Shown: positions 6,648-11,372 of the stretch, one piece after another | How the letters are laid out: the number at the start of each line of letters is the position of its first letter | Position numbering within the stretch: the stretch's first letter is position 1 | Assembly: GCA_009774535.1 (NCBI GenBank) | Contig: VSNY01000126.1 | Coordinates: 1 to 11,372 of the forward strand | Direction: 5' to 3' | Source of the DNA: Lachnospiraceae bacterium | GTDB taxonomy: Bacteria > Bacillota > Clostridia > Lachnospirales > Lachnospiraceae | Length of the DNA stretch: 11,372 bases | Notes under the pieces: generated by a model | Databases searched by the model: none | Told to the model about the DNA's origin: nothing | What the model saw: only the letters and a program-made list of their open reading frames with translations | Translations under genes and position numbers: made by a program

Positions 6648-7637
6648 TTAATTCTCCTTCATTGTCAGCAATAGCAGCTCAATTACAATATCAAAATTTA
6701 CATTTGCATTTAACCGGGTCTTCGCTTTTTCCAAAGCTTTTAGTATTTCCTGAAGACCATGGTAGGAACTATGGCTCGCCTGTTTTTTAATATCATAAAC
6801 CTGCTCTTTAAAAATCACCCCATTAATGTCAAGCGTTGCTTTATACATCAATACATCCCGATACCATACCATCATAATATCAAAGTAATCATTGATCGAC
6901 ATTTTATATTCACTGATCTGTTTGACCGCTTCACCCATCTCATAGGCGTCGATATCTCTAATCCGCTTCATCAGCTGCACCGCGGAATCTTTCAATTCTC
7001 TGAAATGCTCTGAGCCAGCCAATTGTATTGCTTTACCAACATTTCCCTGGGCAAACGCGGCGCTGATATCTGCCTGGTAATCCGGCACCTGCATCTGTTT
7101 CATCAAATAGCCGCGGATCTTGTCATTTGCCACCGGCTTTAAATCCAGACGAATACAACGCGACAAAATCGTCGGCAAAAACAATTCCGCATTCGTCGTC
7201 AGCAGCAGAATCACCGCATAAGCAGGCGGTTCCTCAATCGTCTTTAACAGCGCGTTCTGCGCCTGCTGGTTCATTTTCTCAGCTTCATCCACAAGATAGA
7301 TCTTATACGGACTGCCATAAGGCTTAATCGCAATGTCCTGATTGATCTGCCTGCGAATATCATCTACCGAAATCGTATTTGGTTTTTCGTGTATCAGATA
7401 ATGAATATCGGGATGGTTATGACTAACTGCCTGTCTGCAGGAATGACACTGCATGCAGCCTTCGATCCCTTTTTTCTCACACTGCAAAGCCATGGCAAAA
7501 GCTTCTGCCAGCATCTTTTTCCCTGACAAATCCGGCCCGTTTAAAATATAAGCATGCGACACTTTATCCAGTCTTATTGCATTCTGAAAGTGTTCAATCA
7601 TCTGTTCATGACCTGTAATATCTTTAAATCCAGCCAT
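6648..7637 (-). CDS. holB: DNA polymerase III subunit delta'
   Basis: The delta' subunit is part of the clamp loader that opens and places the beta sliding clamp on primed DNA. Numbered from the ATG at 7637, the 329-residue protein shows a modified P-loop (GPDLSGKK, about 34-41), a zinc-binding set Cys53, Cys61, Cys64 and Cys67, a Walker B-like YLVDEAEKM (114-122), LLKTIEEPP (130-138) and a sensor-like LSRC (158-161). An open frame continues upstream to 7712, but the start at 7637 is preferred because AAAGGGG lies seven bases before it and MAGFKDITGHEQ is where the family begins. The gene follows yaaR with 34 bp between. This is an essential replication gene in known bacteria. Confidence 0.94.
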   Translation of the reverse strand: MAGFKDITGHEQMIEHFQNAIRLDKVSHAYILNGPDLSGKKMLAEAFAMALQCEKKGIEGCMQCHSCRQAVSHNHPDIHYLIHEKPNTISVDDIRRQINQDIAIKPYGSPYKIYLVDEAEKMNQQAQNALLKTIEEPPAYAVILLLTTNAELFLPTILSRCIRLDLKPVANDKIRGYLMKQMQVPDYQADISAAFAQGNVGKAIQLAGSEHFRELKDSAVQLMKRIRDIDAYEMGEAVKQISEYKMSINDYFDIMMVWYRDVLMYKATLDINGVIFKEQVYDIKKQASHSSYHGLQEILKALEKAKTRLNANVNFDIVIELLLLTMKEN

Positions 7638-7671
7638 AACAACACCCCTTTCGATTGTGTTCTCAACTAAT

Positions 7672-8112
7672 TTAAGTAAAAATATCGAGCAGCAAACCCG
7701 TGATTTCACCAATCTTACTCAGTATCTTAATATGATCTTTTTCTTCTTCGCATAATTCCTGCGCCAGTTCATCCAGATTCGTATCTACCAGTCTGATAAT
7801 CCCGTATACCCGGTGTCTTCCCCTGCGGTCTAAGAAATTCTCCCTGGAAAACTTATGGGAACGGTTAACCACTTCATTTAAAAAATCTTTGATCTGTCCG
7901 CGATATTTTTTCATATCCCGGATATCCATATGCCTTGCAATTAATTCACCCTGTTTTGTAATGTCCTTAAGCATAGCCTCCAGCTGCTTTTGAAGATCCA
8001 CATCTTCAATCGCACTGGTCAGAGCAAACTTAAAACCATCGCCCGCATTCTCTACAGGCGCTGTCCCTTCAGTGGGCATTACAGCTGCAGCCTGATTGAC
8101 TCTAAGATCCAT
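7672..8112 (-). CDS. yaaR: YaaR family protein (DUF327)
   Basis: This small protein (146 aa from the preferred start) belongs to the YaaR/DUF327 family, whose function is not established. The DUF327 core is recognisable from about residue 55 to the end: MDIRDMKKYRGQIKDFL, followed by NRSHKFSRENFLDRRGRHR and a Leu/Asp/Glu-rich helical C-terminus. No signal peptide or membrane segment is seen. The frame remains open to 8151, but GGAGG seven bases before the ATG at 8112 decides the start and leaves a 25-bp gap after yaaO. In B. subtilis the gene also directly precedes holB, which supports the assignment. In that species yaaQ and tmk lie upstream, and neither is present here. Confidence 0.92.
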   Translation of the reverse strand: MDLRVNQAAAVMPTEGTAPVENAGDGFKFALTSAIEDVDLQKQLEAMLKDITKQGELIARHMDIRDMKKYRGQIKDFLNEVVNRSHKFSRENFLDRRGRHRVYGIIRLVDTNLDELAQELCEEEKDHIKILSKIGEITGLLLDIFT

Positions 8113-8137
8113 TTCTCCGCCTCCATTAACAAATCGT

Positions 8138-9655
8138 TCATGCAGTTGCAACCGTCCGTATGTTCCGATACTGCCGATCCTTTGTACCCTGCACGTTCAG
8201 TCCGTTTTTCCTGCACAACCCCAAAAACCGGATCAATTCTTCCGACAGGACTTCGCCCGGCACAATCATCGGAATCCCCGGCGGATACAAATAAATAAAT
8301 TCTGCACATATTTTTCCGGCACACGCTTCACATGCTGTATCTTCTATATTATAATCAGCAATTTCGGAAATTTCCATAACTTTTTTTACAGATTGTACAA
8401 TTTCTTTTAATAAAGATTCTGGGCCGATCTGTGCCGCTGCCGCCGACATGCCTTCGCCCTGTTTTTGGGCCTTCTGCAGTTCCCCGTCAATCACCAAAAG
8501 CGCATGCAGCAGCCGATCCAATCCCTCCTTTGTATCCATCACGCTAGTCATTGCAAGTACATACTGCGCAGAATACAGTTCCATCTGTAAATGAAACTGT
8601 TCCAGCAGCCGGAAATACAGCTGTGTGCCATTGATCCCTGCATTTCCCGTATGTATCACAATTTTAGACGGATCACATGCCGGAACATCATATGCTTCAT
8701 AATCTTTTTCGGTTAATACACGCAGACACTTTAGCTGCAGACAGCCTTTATAAAAATCCATCAGGTTTTGATGAAACTGCTCAAATAACTGCTTTCCGGA
8801 ACGTTCTATTATACGGACACATCGGTCAATACCGGCCATTAGCAGATAAGACGGCGAACTGCTTTGGAAGATTCCGAGCATCTCCTCTACTTTTTCATAT
8901 ACAGCCTTTCCGCCCGCCAGATGAAGAGCGGCAGTCTGCGTAAAACTGGGCAGTGTCTTATGCAGACTCTGAATCACAAGATCCGCTCCCTGATTTACAG
9001 ATGATTCCGGAAAATAACTGCTGAGTGAAAAATGCGCGCCGTGCGCTTCATCAATAATTAAATATGCATGATATTTATGAACAATTTCAGCGATTGCTGA
9101 GATATCCGATACCAATCCTTCATACGTCGGAGAAGTAATCACAACTGCCTTTGTACGTTCGTATTTTTGCAGAGCTTCTTGTACGGCATGCGGCTGAATC
9201 TGTCCCTGTATCCCATATTCCATCCATTCCGGATATACATAATTCATCTCCAACTGAAAGATTTTTGCCGCGTGATAGACCGCCTTATGACAATTTCTTG
9301 CGATTAAAATCCGGTCTTTTGGCTTTACCACCGCACCAATCGCACTTAACAGCCCGCACGTACTTCCATTAATCAAATAGTAAGATTTTTTACTCTGATA
9401 TAATTTCTTCAGCCTTTCCTGCGCTTCCAGCAGGATTCCTTCAGCGTGATGCAGATTGTCAAATCCTTCGATTTCTGTCACATCCATCTTGTAAGGATTC
9501 GGAAAATCCAAATCCGCCCGTTTATGCCCGGGCATATGAAATGGATAATAATCTGTTTCCGCATACTCCGACAGCCGTTCATACAATCCTGGTCTGCTTT
9601 CCGTATCAACTGACTGCTGTTCTGTTTGATGATTTTCCATTCTGTTTTTCCTCAT
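8138..9655 (-). CDS. yaaO: YaaO-type PLP-dependent Orn/Lys/Arg decarboxylase
   Basis: This is a fold-type I PLP enzyme of the short (Bacillus-type, lacking the N-terminal wing domain) ornithine/lysine/arginine decarboxylase family. Such enzymes make polyamines or cadaverine, but specificity cannot be read from sequence. The 505-residue protein shows PFHMPGHKR (38-46), TEIEGFDNLHHAEG (60-73), the aspartate block DEAHGAH (202-208), the predicted PLP lysine Lys233 in SLHKTLPSFTQ, and the family's C-terminal PPGIPMIVPGE motif. All expected parts appear intact. The ATG at 9655 overlaps the stop of the AbiEii-like gene as ATGA, suggesting translational coupling. A second in-frame ATG at residue 6 has GAGG nine bases upstream and is a possible alternative start. 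In B. subtilis yaaO heads the tmk-yaaQ-yaaR-holB series; here yaaR follows directly. Confidence 0.92.
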   Translation of the reverse strand: MRKNRMENHQTEQQSVDTESRPGLYERLSEYAETDYYPFHMPGHKRADLDFPNPYKMDVTEIEGFDNLHHAEGILLEAQERLKKLYQSKKSYYLINGSTCGLLSAIGAVVKPKDRILIARNCHKAVYHAAKIFQLEMNYVYPEWMEYGIQGQIQPHAVQEALQKYERTKAVVITSPTYEGLVSDISAIAEIVHKYHAYLIIDEAHGAHFSLSSYFPESSVNQGADLVIQSLHKTLPSFTQTAALHLAGGKAVYEKVEEMLGIFQSSSPSYLLMAGIDRCVRIIERSGKQLFEQFHQNLMDFYKGCLQLKCLRVLTEKDYEAYDVPACDPSKIVIHTGNAGINGTQLYFRLLEQFHLQMELYSAQYVLAMTSVMDTKEGLDRLLHALLVIDGELQKAQKQGEGMSAAAAQIGPESLLKEIVQSVKKVMEISEIADYNIEDTACEACAGKICAEFIYLYPPGIPMIVPGEVLSEELIRFLGLCRKNGLNVQGTKDRQYRNIRTVATA

Positions 9656-10533
9656 TCAATACATCTTTCCAGCTCCGGCATCCAATCGCCCAGATAAACG
9701 ACATTTCTGCACATATAATCCCAGATCACGGAAAAAAACCGTTCTGCCAGATTCATAACATCCTGCCAGGCTGGTTGATTTCGTTTTTCCCGCTTCAAAT
9801 ACGATTTCCATTTTTGTTCCATATATCGATTCGTCCGATAAGACTGCCATAGCGCAAACCGATCGCGATCAACCGAAATCCTGCGTTCCCTGCAGCCCTC
9901 CATTAAAAGTTCCCACACTTTCCTTCCTGAAAGGCTCTCCTTTTTTAGAATATCATATAGTTCCATATAACAGGACAAATCGTTCAGCAGTTCCAGTTTG
10001 ACCATAATTTCCAAAAATTTCTCTGCAATTACATGTTCACTCGGAAAGCAATACAGACAAACCTTCCGGTTATTATTGGAAAACAGCTTTATTTCTTTCT
10101 GATCAGGAACCAGCTTTTCCTGCAGCACCCGATCTAACCGTATCGATACCGGAACTTTTACATTTGCAATCTCTCCGGTCAGATCAATGCCAATCGTTCT
10201 CCCATCCATCCGTACGCGGTAATTCCAATGTATTGGCTCTTTTTTGTAATTTCGGAAAGTAACTGCGAACAGGCTGCTGACATCCCCTTTTTTATAATGA
10301 AACTGTTTTGATTCTTTCACAAAATAATGCAGCTGCAATTCCACCTTTTTGCGGTAGCATTCCAGTTTCAGCTTCGCATAGTTTGTAATCCAAAAACAAT
10401 CAGCAGCATCCGATTCCGCAATTCTGCGCAGAACTTCTTCCAATACCGACGCAGCCAGCAGATGTTCATAAGGAATCTGTAATTCATGGCTGCGCTGTCT
10501 GATAAAATTTTCATTTAAGAGCTGGTTCCCCAT
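9652..10533 (-). CDS. Degenerate AbiEii-like nucleotidyltransferase-fold protein
   Basis: The protein (293 aa) resembles the AbiEii/AbiGii toxin family of type IV toxin-antitoxin systems. The helical start (LLAASVLEEVLRRIAESDAA) fits the usual N-terminus, and FPSEHVIAEKFLEIM (163-177) fits the conserved AEK block of this family. The catalytic positions appear replaced. Where active relatives have GG near the P-loop-like turn, this protein has TN (50-51). The DxD motif reads ELQ (65-67). The RMKDFYDL block reads CYMELYDI (188-195). It is therefore probably not an active nucleotidyltransferase. The start is taken as the ATG at 10533, overlapping the upstream stop as TAATG; an upstream in-frame GTG at 10542 has no well-placed ribosome binding site. 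The C-terminal third is basic and aromatic-rich without a recognised domain. The family assignment is by eye and moderately secure. Confidence 0.7.
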   Translation of the reverse strand: MGNQLLNENFIRQRSHELQIPYEHLLAASVLEEVLRRIAESDAADCFWITNYAKLKLECYRKKVELQLHYFVKESKQFHYKKGDVSSLFAVTFRNYKKEPIHWNYRVRMDGRTIGIDLTGEIANVKVPVSIRLDRVLQEKLVPDQKEIKLFSNNNRKVCLYCFPSEHVIAEKFLEIMVKLELLNDLSCYMELYDILKKESLSGRKVWELLMEGCRERRISVDRDRFALWQSYRTNRYMEQKWKSYLKREKRNQPAWQDVMNLAERFFSVIWDYMCRNVVYLGDWMPELERCIE

Positions 10534-11213
10534 TACAGCCACACTCCGATCTGGTTACGTACTTTTGAAAGCACCCTTCGTTCTTTCGCATAAGTTAACA
10601 GCTTTGCAATATCCTTCTCCTGATCTTCCAAAAACACCTGAAGCGCCTGCCGCAGCACATCCCGTTCCATACGGTTTTCATACTTCAAAATATCACAAAT
10701 CAGACGCTCTTTCCCATAAATTTTCATTTCCACACTTCCAAAAGGAATCACTTCTACGCCAAGGTGTAATACTTCTGGCTCCGTGTAGTAAGGCTGCACC
10801 AACGGATAATCCATTTTAAATCGGGACTTGGACGTATTTTTATCAACCGCAATTGTCCATTTAAATGGTTTATTCCTAATATAATGATAGCGCCACAACG
10901 CGCTTTCCATCGTCAGCACACCATCAGAAAACAGTGCAGCCACAAGATCTTCTTCCCGTTTTTTATAGAAATTAACCGCGTAATACCCGTTCTTTACCTT
11001 CTCCAGCACGCCGTCTTCTACAAAACTCTGAATTTTCCTGTAATCCATGCCTAGTGTATATAGCTGCGACGTTTTTACAATCCCGCTGTTTTGTTCCATC
11101 AATACCTGTATTCTTCTTATCAGGTCGTCGCGTTTTTCCTGTCTGTTCAATTTTTCATCCCCCATATAATTGTCATCGTCTCCCCGCCCGGTCAAAAACG
11201 TTTCGCAGCTCAT
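10533..11213 (-). CDS. AbiEi-like winged-helix protein (type IV antitoxin family)
   Basis: The protein (226 aa) looks like an AbiEi-family antitoxin and transcriptional repressor. An N-terminal winged helix covers about residues 28-82, with LIRRIQVLMEQNSGIVKTSQ, LGMDYRKIQSFVEDG and the wing-like LEKVKNGYYAV. The middle holds SALWRYHYI. The C-terminal antitoxin-like part has VEMKIYGKERLICDILKYENR (about 161-181, a counterpart of the family's DRERTLCDLI block) and ends in helices containing AKLLTYAKERRVLSKVRNQI. It immediately precedes the AbiEii-like gene, the normal order for this system, with a TAATG junction. The start is uncertain: the ATG at 11213 has only a weak purine stretch upstream, while the ATG at 11165 has GGGGAG 14 bases away. 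Conserved sequence begins after both. In known AbiE systems this protein represses its own promoter. Confidence 0.8.
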   Translation of the reverse strand: MSCETFLTGRGDDDNYMGDEKLNRQEKRDDLIRRIQVLMEQNSGIVKTSQLYTLGMDYRKIQSFVEDGVLEKVKNGYYAVNFYKKREEDLVAALFSDGVLTMESALWRYHYIRNKPFKWTIAVDKNTSKSRFKMDYPLVQPYYTEPEVLHLGVEVIPFGSVEMKIYGKERLICDILKYENRMERDVLRQALQVFLEDQEKDIAKLLTYAKERRVLSKVRNQIGVWL

Positions 11214-11242
11214 TTTTGAACCGTTTCCATATACCTTCAGTA

Positions 11243-11250
11243 TTACGTAA
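11243..11250 (-). promoter_or_regulatory. Candidate operator palindrome at the transcription start
   Basis: The perfect 8-bp palindrome TTACGTAA lies directly downstream of the -10 box, over the expected transcription start. Within the promoter spacer and -10 box, GCATATAA (minus strand) is repeated directly with a 12-bp period (11265-11272 and 11253-11260). AbiEi-type proteins are known to bind repeats in their own promoter, so these are candidate binding sites. This is inference from position only. Confidence 0.3.
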
Positions 11251-11251
11251 C

Positions 11252-11281
11252 ATTATATGCCTTTTTATATGCAGCTGTCAA
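11252..11281 (-). promoter_or_regulatory. Consensus sigma-A promoter of the abiEi-like/yaaO/holB operon
   Basis: On the minus strand a perfect TTGACA (-35, 11281-11276) is followed after 18 bp by a perfect TATAAT (-10, 11257-11252). The predicted start of transcription is near 11245, about 32 bases before the first candidate ATG at 11213. As no other clear promoter or terminator is visible down to 3991, it may drive all eight minus-strand genes. Confidence 0.75.
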
Positions 11282-11372
11282 ATCATAACGACATTGGGCA
11301 GAGATTTCGCTTTTAGTATTTATATTTATTCAATTATAGATTTTTAAAGAATAGGGATAAAAAGAAGAATGC
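11282..11372. other. Non-coding A/T-rich end of the window
   Basis: The last 91 bases, upstream of the minus-strand promoter, are A/T-rich. I see no gene start, terminator hairpin or other recognisable element in them. They may be part of a longer intergenic region or the edge of a neighbouring gene outside the window. Confidence 0.5.

Noticed and set aside
7638..7712. Upstream extension of the holB frame (25 more residues)
   Set aside because: It overlaps the end of yaaR, contains non-family sequence, and the ATG at 7637 has a strong, well-spaced ribosome binding site.
8113..8151. Upstream extension of the yaaR frame (13 more residues)
   Set aside because: It would overlap the end of yaaO, and GGAGG is placed ideally for the ATG at 8112.
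11054..11347. A 97-codon plus-strand open frame across the AbiEi-like start and promoter
   Set aside because: It covers the start of the well-supported minus-strand gene and its consensus promoter, has no ribosome binding site and no recognisable motif.

Overview
The window looks like part of a low-to-moderate GC Bacillota chromosome, most likely class Clostridia and plausibly Lachnospiraceae. This rests on the gene set (yaaO, yaaR, holB, ricT, trmN6 and rsmI in the order known from the Bacillus subtilis yaa/yab region), the purine-rich GGAGG-type ribosome binding sites and the A/T-rich intergenic regions. Placement below class is inference. No rRNA, tRNA, CRISPR array or insertion sequence is visible.

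Layout. Bases 1-3906 carry two plus-strand genes that appear to be separate transcription units. The first is a GH13 oligo-1,6-glucosidase-type enzyme (75-1745), closed by a strong hairpin terminator. The second is a membrane-anchored DUF885 putative metallohydrolase (2074-3906). Between them lies 328 bp of non-coding DNA with the terminator, a perfect 12-bp tandem repeat, a 10-bp direct repeat and three one-mismatch DnaA-box-like 9-mers. A second perfect hairpin sits at 3928-3967, where the plus-strand genes meet the minus-strand operon.

Bases 3991-11213 form one tightly packed minus-strand cluster. Read in its own direction it is: AbiEi-like winged-helix protein, AbiEii-like nucleotidyltransferase-fold protein, YaaO-type Orn/Lys/Arg decarboxylase, YaaR (DUF327), HolB (DNA polymerase III delta'), RicT/YaaT, TrmN6/YabB methyltransferase and RsmI 16S rRNA methyltransferase. 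The first two junctions are translationally coupled overlaps (TAATG and ATGA). A consensus sigma-A promoter (TTGACA, 18 bp, TATAAT) lies just upstream of the first gene, so the AbiEi/AbiEii-like pair appears to lead the transcription of replication, RNA-modification and RNA-processing genes.

The most interesting point is this arrangement. The AbiEii-like protein aligns along its length with type IV toxin nucleotidyltransferases, but its catalytic positions look substituted: the GG, DxD and RMKD-type motifs are all changed. The pair may therefore be a domesticated, non-toxic regulatory module fused into a housekeeping operon rather than a normal mobile toxin-antitoxin system. The sequence shows the arrangement and the substitutions. 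The function is inference.
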